Shown piece by piece: positions 1 to 7,880 of a stretch of 64,000 bases of DNA (its first letter is position 1; each line of letters starts with the position of its first letter). A program made the translations under genes and the position numbers. The stretch spans positions 124,001 to 188,000 of the forward strand of contig NZ_JAHIAB010000007.1 of the NCBI RefSeq assembly GCF_018760365.1. The letters run 5' to 3'. A model generated the notes under the pieces. That model had not been told where the DNA came from and ran no database searches. It was given only the letters and a program-made list of their open reading frames with translations. The DNA is from Pseudooceanicola endophyticus (GTDB taxonomy: Bacteria; Pseudomonadota; Alphaproteobacteria; Rhodobacterales; Rhodobacteraceae).

Positions 1-500
1 CGCAGCGGCACGCCGACTTCGGTGGCGATCATCTGTTGCAGCTGGTGGGTGTCCAGCGTTTCCCCGCGCGAGATCGCCTCGCGCTCCAGCCGGGCCTGGA
101 CCCGGCGCATGTTGAAGAACAGCGATTTCTGGGAAGAGGTCGAGCCGGTGCGCACCATCGACCAGTTGCGCATCACGTAGTCCTGGATCGAGGCCTTGAT
201 CCACCACACCGCATAGGTCGAGAAACGCACGCCGCGGTCGGGATCGAACTTGTCGGCGGCCTTCATCAGGCCCAGGCCGGCCTCCTGGATCAGGTCGTTC
301 ATCGGCGCGCCGTAGCGGCGGTACTTCGAAGCCATGGAGATCGCCAGCCGCATGTAGGCTGTCACCAGGCGATGCAGGGCCGCGGTGTCGCGCTCATCCC
401 GCCACGCATAGGCCAGTTTCAGTTCGGTTTCCGCGTCCAGAAGCTCGGCCTTCATGACGCTGCGGGCGAAAGTGCTGGTCGACGAGTCGGAAAAGGACAT
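1..500 (-). CDS. rpoH: RNA polymerase sigma-32 family factor, RpoHII-like (3' end cut by window)
   Basis: Alternative sigma factor that directs RNA polymerase to heat-shock or oxidative-stress promoters. About 166 N-terminal residues are visible. Region 2 is clear (NDLIQEAGLGLMKAADKFDP at about residues 68-87, then RFSTYAVWWIKASIQDYVMR), and the RpoH box reads SQKSLFFNMRR at about 123-133. That SQKSLFFN form is what I associate with the RpoHII branch of Rhodobacterales, whereas RpoHI usually has AQKKLFFN; the branch call is inference. Start is the ATG at 500. The rest, including region 4, lies left of base 1. It is divergent from cobU, and a possible promoter is listed at 577-606. Confidence 0.9.
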   Translation of the reverse strand, partial: MSFSDSSTSTFARSVMKAELLDAETELKLAYAWRDERDTAALHRLVTAYMRLAISMASKYRRYGAPMNDLIQEAGLGLMKAADKFDPDRGVRFSTYAVWWIKASIQDYVMRNWSMVRTGSTSSQKSLFFNMRRVQARLEREAISRGETLDTHQLQQMIATEVGVPL

Positions 501-576
501 GTGGTACTCCCTGAATAAACCTGAGAGCTCCGTTGACGCCCCATGAGTGGGCCTGTTTCCTTGCGGACCTCTGAAG

Positions 577-606
577 TCTATACGCCCGAGAGCCCGAAAA
601 GTTTCA
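577..606 (-). promoter_or_regulatory. Candidate rpoH promoter
   Basis: On the minus strand a -10 element TATAGA (577-582) sits 18 bases from TGAAAC (601-606). The -35 is poor for the housekeeping factor. The TGA..C with an 18-base spacer resembles ECF/RpoE-type promoters of rpoHII genes in Rhodobacter, but the match is partial. The leader would be about 70 bases. Confidence 0.3.
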
Positions 607-623
607 TCGCGCGGGAGAAAAAA

Positions 624-1136
624 GTGCACGCACGCCACATCCTCGTCCTCGGCGGCGCCGCCTCGGGCAAGTCCGAATACGCCGAACAGCTCGTGGCCGA
701 CCTGGGTCCCAAGCGGCTTTATATCGCCTCTGCCGAAGCCTACGACGCTGAGATGGAAGCGAAAATCGCGCTCCATGCAGAACGTCGCGACGCCGGCTGG
801 CAGGTCATCGAGGCCCCCCTAGACCTATCCCCCGTCCTCGGCGGAGAATTGCCGGTCCTGTTCGACTGCGCCACCATGTGGCTGTCCAACCATCTAGGCG
901 CCGGAAGCGATCTGTCGAAGGCGCAGGCGGATCTTCTCTCATCGCTCGCCTCGCACCGGGGCACCGTCGTCACCGTCAGCAACGAGGTCGGCCAGGGCAT
1001 CGTGCCCGTCAATGCGCTGGCCCGCGCCTTCCGCGAGGCGCAGGGGCGCCTCAACATCGCGCTGGCGCGGCAGGCGGATGTGGTGGTGCAGGTGGTGGCG
1101 GGCCTGCCGCTGGTGCTGAAGGGAACCCTGCCATGA
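624..1136 (+). CDS. cobU: Adenosylcobinamide kinase / adenosylcobinamide-phosphate guanylyltransferase
   Basis: Bifunctional cytoplasmic enzyme of cobalamin nucleotide-loop assembly: it phosphorylates adenosylcobinamide and then transfers GMP to it. The 170-residue product matches the family's usual 170-190. The P-loop GGAASGKS is at residues 10-17, and a conserved SNEVGQGIVP segment lies near 114-123. I chose the GTG at 624, preceded by GGGAG at 613-617. An in-frame start at 543 would add 27 residues with no similarity and would run through the candidate rpoH promoter. The stop overlaps the next start (ATGA), so the phosphatase is probably translationally coupled. Confidence 0.88.
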   Translation: MHARHILVLGGAASGKSEYAEQLVADLGPKRLYIASAEAYDAEMEAKIALHAERRDAGWQVIEAPLDLSPVLGGELPVLFDCATMWLSNHLGAGSDLSKAQADLLSSLASHRGTVVTVSNEVGQGIVPVNALARAFREAQGRLNIALARQADVVVQVVAGLPLVLKGTLP

Positions 1137-1711
1137 CCCGCCTTTTCCTGGTCCGCCACGGGCCGACCCATGCGAAATCCATGGTCGGCTGGTCGGATCT
1201 GCCCGCCGACCTCTCGGACCGTGGGAAGATCGCCGCGCTCAGCCGGTTCCTGCCCGATCAGGCGCGCCTGGTCTCTTCCGACCTGTCGCGCACCCGGGCC
1301 ACCGCCGATGCGCTCTCGGCCCCCGGACGGCTGCGCCTGCCCGACGCCCCCGCCCTGCGCGAACTGCATTTCGGCGACTGGGAGCTGAAACCCTTCGCCG
1401 AGATCGACGCCGAACATCCCGACCTGTCGCGCCACTTCTGGACCGAGCCCGGCGATGTCGCCGCCCCCAACGGCGAAAGCTGGAACCAGATGGCCGAGCG
1501 GGTGCAGGCCGGCCTTGCGCCCCTGATGGCGCCGGGCGGCGACCTGATCGTGGTGGCGCATTTCGCGGTGATCCTGTCCTGCCTCGCGCGCTTTCGCGGT
1601 GTCGCCCCGGCCGAGGTGCTGTCCCACAAGATCGCGCCGCTCTCGGTCACCTGCCTTGATTACGGCACCACGCCGCCGCAGGCGCCCTGGGTCAATCACG
1701 AACCGGAATAG
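1133..1711 (+). CDS. Histidine phosphatase family protein, CobC-like
   Basis: Predicted phosphohydrolase of the phosphoglycerate-mutase-like superfamily, 192 residues. The catalytic RHG motif is at residues 8-10. Arg53 in SSDLSRTRATA, Glu115 in GESW and His143 in VAHFAV complete the usual phosphate pocket. The ATGA overlap with cobU suggests alpha-ribazole-5'-phosphate phosphatase (CobC), which acts at the end of the same cobalamin pathway. That substrate is inferred only from position, because the superfamily is broad. Confidence 0.75.
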   Translation: MTRLFLVRHGPTHAKSMVGWSDLPADLSDRGKIAALSRFLPDQARLVSSDLSRTRATADALSAPGRLRLPDAPALRELHFGDWELKPFAEIDAEHPDLSRHFWTEPGDVAAPNGESWNQMAERVQAGLAPLMAPGGDLIVVAHFAVILSCLARFRGVAPAEVLSHKIAPLSVTCLDYGTTPPQAPWVNHEPE

Positions 1712-1787
1712 GCTTTCGCGAAAAAGATCCTGAGGGGAATCCCGCCAGAGGTGTAATCTGGCCCCGTCCGCCGGGAAGGAGACCGCC

Positions 1788-2660
1788 ATGACCTACGAGC
1801 TTTTCATCGCCGACCGCGCCTTTTCCAGCTGGTCCCTCCGAGGCTGGCTGATGTTCGAGAAATTCGCCATCCCCGTGCGCACCGTGATGGCCGATCTTTA
1901 CGGCGGCGGCCTGGAGCAGGACCTCGGCCCGCTCTTCCCCGCGCGCCTGGTGCCGGTGCTGCGCACCCCGGAAGGCCATGTGATCGGAGAGACCCTCGCC
2001 ATTGCCGAGACCCTGGCGGAACGCCACCCCGAGGCCGGGCTCTGGCCCGCCGATCGCGGGGCCCGCGCCCTGGCCCGCTGGATGTCCGCCGAGATGCACG
2101 CGGGCTTCACCGCCCTGCGCAGCGCCTGCCCGATGCAGCTGCTCTACCGCTACGAAGGGTTCCAGCCTTCAACCGAGGTGCTGGCGGACCTGGAGCGGAT
2201 CGGCGCGCTGATCGCCCATGCCCGCAAGCTTTACGGCGCCGAGGGGCCCTGGCTGTTCGGCCGCTACTCCCTGGCCGATTGCTTCTACGCCCCCGTGGCC
2301 GCCCGGATCGCCGGCTACGGCCTGCCGGTCGCCCCCGAGGTGGCGGAATACGTCGCCCTGACGCTGGCCGATCCCGCCTTCCGCCGCTGGCGCGCCCTGG
2401 GCCTGACGAAAACCTATGATCCGGTGCCCTATGCCATGGCCCTGCCCACGGCCCCCTGGCCCGGTCCGGATCCCATTGCCGCCCATCCCCTGCCCCACGG
2501 CCCCGCCGACAACGACGCCTGCCCCTATTCCGGGGAAACACCCATGCATTTCATGCAGCTGGGCGACAAGGTGATCGGCTTCTGCAACCCGACCTGTCGC
2601 GACAAGTCGGTGCTGGATCCCGAGGCCTGGCCGGCGCTGTCGCCCTGGCTGCCGGCCTGA
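1788..2660 (+). CDS. Glutathione S-transferase family protein with C-terminal cysteine domain
   Basis: 290 residues. Residues 1-80 form a thioredoxin-like GST N-domain (RAFSSWSLRGWL at the start, GETLAIAETLAERHP at about 67-81), and 90-205 form the helical GST C-domain. After a proline-rich linker (about 211-240) comes an unusual tail with Cys245 (CPYSG), His254, Cys266 and Cys270 (CNPTC), spaced like a small zinc-ribbon or TRASH-like metal-binding fold. GST proteins use glutathione for conjugation or reduction; this substrate is unknown. It is monocistronic, after a 76-base gap. The tail is described further in the findings. Confidence 0.8.
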   Translation: MTYELFIADRAFSSWSLRGWLMFEKFAIPVRTVMADLYGGGLEQDLGPLFPARLVPVLRTPEGHVIGETLAIAETLAERHPEAGLWPADRGARALARWMSAEMHAGFTALRSACPMQLLYRYEGFQPSTEVLADLERIGALIAHARKLYGAEGPWLFGRYSLADCFYAPVAARIAGYGLPVAPEVAEYVALTLADPAFRRWRALGLTKTYDPVPYAMALPTAPWPGPDPIAAHPLPHGPADNDACPYSGETPMHFMQLGDKVIGFCNPTCRDKSVLDPEAWPALSPWLPA

Positions 2661-2680
2661 GCAACACATCCGGGGCAGCG

Positions 2681-2696
2681 TTAACCAACAAGTAAC
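2681..2696 (+). promoter_or_regulatory. Candidate CtrA binding site upstream of comM/yifB
   Basis: TTAA at 2681-2684, seven bases, then GTAAC at 2692-2696. The CtrA consensus in alphaproteobacteria is TTAA-N7-TTAA(C), so one base differs. Another GTTAACC lies at 2706-2712. The site is 40-55 bases before the yifB start, a plausible promoter position. Confidence 0.45.
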
Positions 2697-2735
2697 CAGG
2701 ACCACGTTAACCCTGATGAATCTACGGGGGAAACC

Positions 2736-4247
2736 ATGGTCCTGCGCACCTACACCGTTGCCTTCCAGGGCGCCGAGGCCGCCCCGGTCGAGGTGCAATG
2801 CGCCCTCAGCCCCGGCCTGCCCGGGGTGTCCATCGTCGGCCTGCCCGACAAGGCGGTGAGCGAGGCGAAGGAGCGGGTGCGCGCAGCCCTTGCCAACATG
2901 CGCATCGCCCTGCCCTCCAAGCGCTTCACCATCAACCTCTCGCCCGCCGACATGCCGAAGGCGGGCAGCCATTACGATCTGCCCATCGCGCTGGCGATGC
3001 TGGGGGCGATGCAGGTGATCCCCGCCGATGTCGCAGCCGAGCTGACCTCGCTCGGAGAGCTGTCGCTGGACGGGCGGCTGGTTCGGGTTGCGGGCGCGCT
3101 TCCCGCCGCCCTCAGCGCCGCCACCGAGGGGCGCGCCCTGCTCTGCCCCGAGGGCTGCGCCCCCGAGGCCGCCTGGGTCGAGGACACCCGCGTCATCGGC
3201 GTGCCCGGCCTGATGGAACTGGTGCGCCACCTGACCGGCAAGGCCCTGCTGCCCAATGCCGAGGCCCGCCTGCTGCCCGAACCCGCCCCCGGCCACGACC
3301 TGCGCGAGGTCCGCGGCCACGAACGCGCCAAGCGCGCGCTGGAAATCGCGGCGGCCGGGCGCCACCACCTGCTGATGATCGGCCCGCCCGGTGCCGGCAA
3401 ATCGATGCTGGCGAAATGCCTGCCCGGCCTGCTGCCGCCGCTCTCCGCCGCCGAGATGCTAGAGACCTCGATGATCCATTCGGTCGCCGGGCGGCTTTCG
3501 GGGCACGGGCTCTGCCAGCAGCGTCCCTTCGAGCAGCCGCATCATTCCGCCTCGGCCCCCTCGATCACCGGCGGCGGGCGGATGGCCGGCCCCGGCGCGA
3601 TCAGCCTGGCGCATAACGGCGTGCTGTTCCTGGACGAGATGGCCGAGTTCCCGCCCTCGGTGCTGGACCAGCTGCGCCAGCCGATGGAGAACGGGACGGT
3701 CGTGGTGTCACGTGCCCTGGCCCATGTCAGCTACCCGGCGCGCTTCCTGCTGGTGGCGGCGGCCAATCCCTGCCGCTGCGGTCACCTGGCCGATGCGGGC
3801 CGCGCCTGCGGCCAAGCGCCGCTTTGCAGCCAGAAATACCTCTCGCGGATCTCGGGGCCGCTGATGGACCGGATCGACCTGCGGCTTGAGGTCCCGGAGG
3901 TGAGTTTCGATGAGCTGGAGCGCCCGCCCGAGGGCGACAGCAGCGCCACGGTGCGCGCCCGGGTGACGGCGGCCCGCGTCCTTCAGGCGGCACGGCACGC
4001 AGAGCTGGGTCCGGGGATGCTGAACGCCGATCTTCAGGGGGCGGCGCTCGATGCCTTCGCGGCCCCCGATGCGGAGGGCCGCGCCCTGCTGCGCCGCGCC
4101 GGAGAGCGCTTCAACCTCTCGCCGCGCGGCTATCACCGGCTGCAAAGGGTGGCCCGGACCATCGCCGATCTGGACGGTCACGCCACAATCACCCGGCAGC
4201 ACATCGCCGAGGCGGTGAGCTACCGGATCCTGACGCTGGCCGGTTAG
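2736..4247 (+). CDS. comM: YifB/ComM family Mg-chelatase-like AAA ATPase
   Basis: 503 residues, the usual length for this family. The N-terminal Lon-protease-like ChlI domain spans roughly 1-165. The AAA+ core has Walker A GPPGAGKS at 216-223 and Walker B LFLDE at 297-301, then a cysteine cluster around 342-362 (NPCRCGH...ACGQAPLC) and a C-terminal Mg_chelatase_C part. ComM is a helicase that drives branch migration during integration of incoming DNA. In Rhodobacter capsulatus, competence-type genes including comM serve gene transfer agent uptake under CtrA. The CtrA-like site just upstream fits that. The stop codon overlaps the gshB stop on the opposite strand. Confidence 0.88.
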   Translation: MVLRTYTVAFQGAEAAPVEVQCALSPGLPGVSIVGLPDKAVSEAKERVRAALANMRIALPSKRFTINLSPADMPKAGSHYDLPIALAMLGAMQVIPADVAAELTSLGELSLDGRLVRVAGALPAALSAATEGRALLCPEGCAPEAAWVEDTRVIGVPGLMELVRHLTGKALLPNAEARLLPEPAPGHDLREVRGHERAKRALEIAAAGRHHLLMIGPPGAGKSMLAKCLPGLLPPLSAAEMLETSMIHSVAGRLSGHGLCQQRPFEQPHHSASAPSITGGGRMAGPGAISLAHNGVLFLDEMAEFPPSVLDQLRQPMENGTVVVSRALAHVSYPARFLLVAAANPCRCGHLADAGRACGQAPLCSQKYLSRISGPLMDRIDLRLEVPEVSFDELERPPEGDSSATVRARVTAARVLQAARHAELGPGMLNADLQGAALDAFAAPDAEGRALLRRAGERFNLSPRGYHRLQRVARTIADLDGHATITRQHIAEAVSYRILTLAG

Positions 4248-5179
4248 GCGCGCTTGGCCTCGATGGCGTCCCAGATCATGCCCGCGACGTTGATGCCGTC
4301 GAAACGTTCCAGCTCCTGAATGCCGGTGGGCGAGGTCACGTTGATCTCGGTCAGGTAGTCGCCGATCACGTCGATGCCGACGAAGACCTGGCCCTTTTCC
4401 TTCAGCACAGGGCCGATGGTGGCGCAGATCTCGCGGTCGCGCTCGGTCAGCTCGACCTTCTCGGGGCGCCCGCCCACATGCATGTTGGAGCGCGTCTCGC
4501 CGGCGGCGGGCACGCGGTTGATCGCGCCGACGACCTCGCCATCGACCAGGATCACCCGCTTGTCGCCCTTGGTCACGGCGGGCAGGTATTTCTGCACGAT
4601 CAGCGGCTCGCGCGAGAAGCCGGTGAACAGCTCATGCAGCGACGAGAGGTTGCGGTCGTTGGCATCCAGCCGGAACACGCCCGCGCCACCGTTGCCGTAG
4701 AGCGGCTTCAGGATGACATCGCCGTGCTTGTCCTTGAAGGCCTTGATGGTCTCAAGGTCGCGGGCCACGGTGGTCGGCGGGGTCAGCTGCGGGAAGTTCA
4801 GCACCAGCAGCTTTTCCGGCGAATTGCGCACCCAGAACGGGTCGTTGACCACCAGCGTCTTGGGATGGATCCGCTCCAGCAGATGCGTCGTGGTGATGTA
4901 GAACATGTCGAAGGGCGGGTCCTGGCGCAGCCAGACCACGTCGAAATCGGCCAGGTCGACATCGACCATTTCGCCCAGGATGGCATGGTCGCCCTGCACG
5001 CGCTGCACCCGCAGCGACTGGCCGCGCGCCATGATCCGCCCCTCGCGGAAGCTCAGCATGTCGGGGGTGTAGTAGAACAGCTCATGGCCCCGCGCCTGGG
5101 CTTCTTCCGCCAGGCGGAACGTGCTGTCGGCATTGATGTTGACCGCGCCGATCGGGTCCATCTGAAAGGCAATTTTCAT
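4244..5179 (-). CDS. gshB: Glutathione synthase
   Basis: ATP-dependent ligase joining gamma-glutamylcysteine and glycine, the second step of glutathione synthesis, in the cytoplasm. It is 311 residues, typical. It opens with [20 protein letters not shown], the characteristic GshB N-terminus. The ATP-grasp part includes [38 protein letters not shown] and [19 protein letters not shown] near the C-terminus (metal-binding Glu/Asn). It converges on yifB with overlapping stop codons. The 69-base gap to yraN leaves operon membership open. Confidence 0.95.
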   Translation of the reverse strand: MKIAFQMDPIGAVNINADSTFRLAEEAQARGHELFYYTPDMLSFREGRIMARGQSLRVQRVQGDHAILGEMVDVDLADFDVVWLRQDPPFDMFYITTTHLLERIHPKTLVVNDPFWVRNSPEKLLVLNFPQLTPPTTVARDLETIKAFKDKHGDVILKPLYGNGGAGVFRLDANDRNLSSLHELFTGFSREPLIVQKYLPAVTKGDKRVILVDGEVVGAINRVPAAGETRSNMHVGGRPEKVELTERDREICATIGPVLKEKGQVFVGIDVIGDYLTEINVTSPTGIQELERFDGINVAGMIWDAIEAKRA

Positions 5180-5248
5180 GGCACCGGGTCTCCTGGAAAT
5201 CCGTCACCACAGGTGATGACCGATCCGGCGCCGGGGTGCAATGGCAGG

Positions 5249-5644
5249 TCAGGCCGCCATGGAGACATTCTCGAGGATGCGCACGGCGCCCTGGCCATCG
5301 ACCAGTGCCGCGTCAACGCGCATCTCGGGCGGCCAGCCGCCCAGCCCCGCCGCATAGGCCTCGGCGGCACGGAAGATCCGGGTCATCTGTCCCCAGCGCA
5401 AAAGCCGGGCCGCCGCATCGAAGCTGCGGCTGGCCTTCACCTCGACGAAGACCAGGGTCTCTCCGTCAGTGACGATCAGGTCGATCTCGGCACCGGCACC
5501 GCGCCAGCGCCGCTCCAGCACCCGGTAGCCCAGCCGTTCGAAGTGGCGCGCCGCGCAGTCCTCCGCCGCCTGGCCCGCCACGAAGGCGCGATGCCCGCGC
5601 CGCTGGTCGCTGTCCATGCGATCAAACCGGAGAACCTCTGCCAT
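5249..5644 (-). CDS. YraN family (UPF0102) endonuclease-like protein
   Basis: 131 residues, the normal size for YraN. The predicted nuclease core is visible as GAEIDLIVTDGETLVFVEVKA (Asp, Glu and Lys of a PD-(D/E)xK-like motif). Function is not settled; relatives look like Holliday-junction-resolvase-fold nucleases. It lies 12 bases downstream of rsmI, an association seen in many proteobacteria, and is probably co-transcribed with it. Confidence 0.85.
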   Translation of the reverse strand: MAEVLRFDRMDSDQRRGHRAFVAGQAAEDCAARHFERLGYRVLERRWRGAGAEIDLIVTDGETLVFVEVKASRSFDAAARLLRWGQMTRIFRAAEAYAAGLGGWPPEMRVDAALVDGQGAVRILENVSMAA

Positions 5645-5656
5645 GGCCTGCCCTTC

Positions 5657-6517
5657 CTAGCTGTCCTGCCCCATCTTGAGGGCCATCTGATAGACCTTGC
5701 GGCGCGGCAGGTTGAACAGCGCGGCCACCTCGTCGGCGGCATCGCGCACCGAAGACACCGCCAGCGCCGCCTTCAGTTTCGACTCTAGGTCCCCTTCGCT
5801 AACAGTCTCTGAATGTCCGCGATCGATCAGCAACACGATCTCGCCGCGCGGCGGATCATCGTGGCAGCCCTGGGCCAGCTCCGCCAGCGTGCCGCGGCGG
5901 ATCTCCTCGAAGCGCTTGGTCAGCTCGCGGCACAGCGCGCCCTGGCGTTCACCGCCCAGGATCTCGGCGGCGGCCTCCAGGGTCTGGGCGACGCGGTTGG
6001 GGGATTCGTACAGCACCAGCGTCGCCTTCAGCTCTTTCAGCTCCAGCAGCGCGGTCTTGCGCGCCGAATCCGCCGGCGGCAGGAAACCCGCGAAATGGAA
6101 GCGGTCGGTGGGCAGGCCGCCCAGCGACAGCGCAGTGATCACCGCCGAGACCCCCGGCGCCGTGGTCACCAGCGCGCCACTGTCGCGCAGCTCGCGCGAC
6201 AGTTCGAAGCCCGGATCGGCGATCAGCGGCGTCCCTGCCTCCGAGGCATAGGCAACGGACCGCCCGTCGGCGATCTCGCGCACCAGCCGGGCGCGGACCT
6301 TCTCGGCGCTGTGATCATGGTAGGCCAGCAGCGGCCGGTCCCCGAGCGAAATCCCGTGGATATCCAGCAGCCTGCGCAGCGAGCGCGTGTCCTCGGCCGC
6401 CAGCACCTGGGCCGAAGCCAGCACGTCGAGCGCCCGCAGCGTGATGTCGCGTGCCGTACCGATCGGCACCGCCACGAGGTAGAGACCTGCCGGCAGGTCG
6501 AGCTTTTCGGCATTCAT
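5657..6517 (-). CDS. rsmI: 16S rRNA (cytidine(1402)-2'-O)-methyltransferase
   Basis: SAM-dependent methyltransferase of the tetrapyrrole-methylase fold that modifies C1402 of 16S rRNA at the ribosomal P site. It is 286 residues. Diagnostic segments are GLYLVAVPIGTARDITLRAL at the N-terminus, EDTRSLRRLLDIHGI, ASEAGTPLIADPG and PGVSAVITALSLGGLPTDRFHFAGF. It starts the rsmI-yraN pair and is divergent from the LpoA-like lipoprotein gene across about 100 bases. Confidence 0.95.
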   Translation of the reverse strand: MNAEKLDLPAGLYLVAVPIGTARDITLRALDVLASAQVLAAEDTRSLRRLLDIHGISLGDRPLLAYHDHSAEKVRARLVREIADGRSVAYASEAGTPLIADPGFELSRELRDSGALVTTAPGVSAVITALSLGGLPTDRFHFAGFLPPADSARKTALLELKELKATLVLYESPNRVAQTLEAAAEILGGERQGALCRELTKRFEEIRRGTLAELAQGCHDDPPRGEIVLLIDRGHSETVSEGDLESKLKAALAVSSVRDAADEVAALFNLPRRKVYQMALKMGQDS

Positions 6518-6621
6518 CGCTGGACCCTTCGATGGATGGACTTATTATCTGGCTCGCCACGGAAATATCGCCGGACCCTGCACTGTGGCAGCCCCGGCCG
6601 ACCCGATTTGAGGAGATGCCC

Positions 6622-7830
6622 ATGTTCGCTCTTTTGAGCGCCGCCCGCAAGGCAGTCGCCCCCCGGCGCTTTGCCGCCGGACGCCGCCGGTTCGTGCTTG
6701 CCCTGCCCGTCCTGGGGCTGGCCGCCGCCTGTCAGCCGGTCTCGATGAACGGGGCAAGCGGCCCGGCGCTCGACGCCAGCCAGCCGGTGCCGGTGGCCCT
6801 GCTGGTGCCCAAGGGCTCGGGCCAGTCGGGGGATGCCATTCTCTCGCAAAGCCTTGAAAACTCGGCCCGCCTGGCCGCGTCCGAGCTGAACGGCGTGCAG
6901 ATCGACCTGCGCGTCTACGACACCAAGGGCGACCCGGGCACGACCCAGGCGGTGACCGCACAGGCCATCGACGAGGGCGCCAAGATCATCCTCGGCCCGG
7001 TCTATGCCGCCGATGCCAATGCCGCCGGCCATATCGCCAAGGCGCGTGGCGTCAACGTGCTGGCCTTCTCCAACAACGCCTCCATCGCCGGGGGCAACGT
7101 CTTCATCCTGGGCCCGACCTTCCAGAACACCGCCGACCGGCTGACCGCCTACGCCGCCGCCCAGGGCCGCTCTCGCATCGTCGTGGTCCATGCCAATACC
7201 CCCGAAGGCCAGGCCGGCGCCTCGGCAATCCAGGGCGCGGCACAGCGCTATGGCGCCACCATCGCCTCCAGCGTGCCCTACGAGTTCTCGCAGCAGGGCG
7301 TGACCAAGGCGATCCCCTCGATCGTCAGCGCCGCCGGCAACGGCCAGGCCGACGCGATCTTCCTGACCGCCAACACCGCCGGTGCCCTGCCGATGCTGAC
7401 CCGGATGCTGCCCCAGCAGGGCCTGGGCACCGACACGATCCAGTACATGGGCCTGACCCGCTGGGACATCCCCAGCCAGACCCTGCACCTGCCCGGCGTC
7501 CAGGGCGGCTGGTTTGCCATTCCCGACCCGAACCTGACGGCGCAGTTCATCCAGCGTTACCGCGCGGCCTACGGCGGCGACCCCCATCCCATCGGCGGCC
7601 TGGCCTTCGACGGCATCAACGCCATCGGCGCGCTGATCCAGCAGGGCGGGCGCGATCCGCTGAGCGCGGCCGCGCTGACCCAGAACGCCGGCTTCCAGGG
7701 CGTCGGCGGGGCCTTCCGCTTCCGCACCGACGGCACCAACGAAAGAGCGCTTGCGGTTGCGACGGTGCGTGACAATCAGGTCGCGATCCTTGATCCTGCC
7801 CCGCGTAGCTTCTCCGGCATGGGATTCTGA
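6622..7830 (+). CDS. Penicillin-binding protein activator, LpoA-like lipoprotein
   Basis: 402-residue predicted lipoprotein. A basic start and a hydrophobic stretch end in the lipobox LAAAC, with the lipidated cysteine at residue 37. The rest is a type I periplasmic binding-protein fold (PVALLVPKGSGQSGDAI, YDTKGDPGTTQAVTAQAIDEGAKIILGPVYA), which in LpoA activates penicillin-binding protein 1A from the outer membrane. I chose the ATG at 6622 because GAGGAG at 6610-6615 is correctly spaced from it and directly abuts the in-frame ATG at 6616. It sits next to rsmI, as lpoA often does in proteobacteria. Confidence 0.82.
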   Translation: MFALLSAARKAVAPRRFAAGRRRFVLALPVLGLAAACQPVSMNGASGPALDASQPVPVALLVPKGSGQSGDAILSQSLENSARLAASELNGVQIDLRVYDTKGDPGTTQAVTAQAIDEGAKIILGPVYAADANAAGHIAKARGVNVLAFSNNASIAGGNVFILGPTFQNTADRLTAYAAAQGRSRIVVVHANTPEGQAGASAIQGAAQRYGATIASSVPYEFSQQGVTKAIPSIVSAAGNGQADAIFLTANTAGALPMLTRMLPQQGLGTDTIQYMGLTRWDIPSQTLHLPGVQGGWFAIPDPNLTAQFIQRYRAAYGGDPHPIGGLAFDGINAIGALIQQGGRDPLSAAALTQNAGFQGVGGAFRFRTDGTNERALAVATVRDNQVAILDPAPRSFSGMGF

Positions 7831-7880
7831 TCACGGGTCCGCACCGGATCTCCCGCAGACATCCAGCAACCGGATGAACC

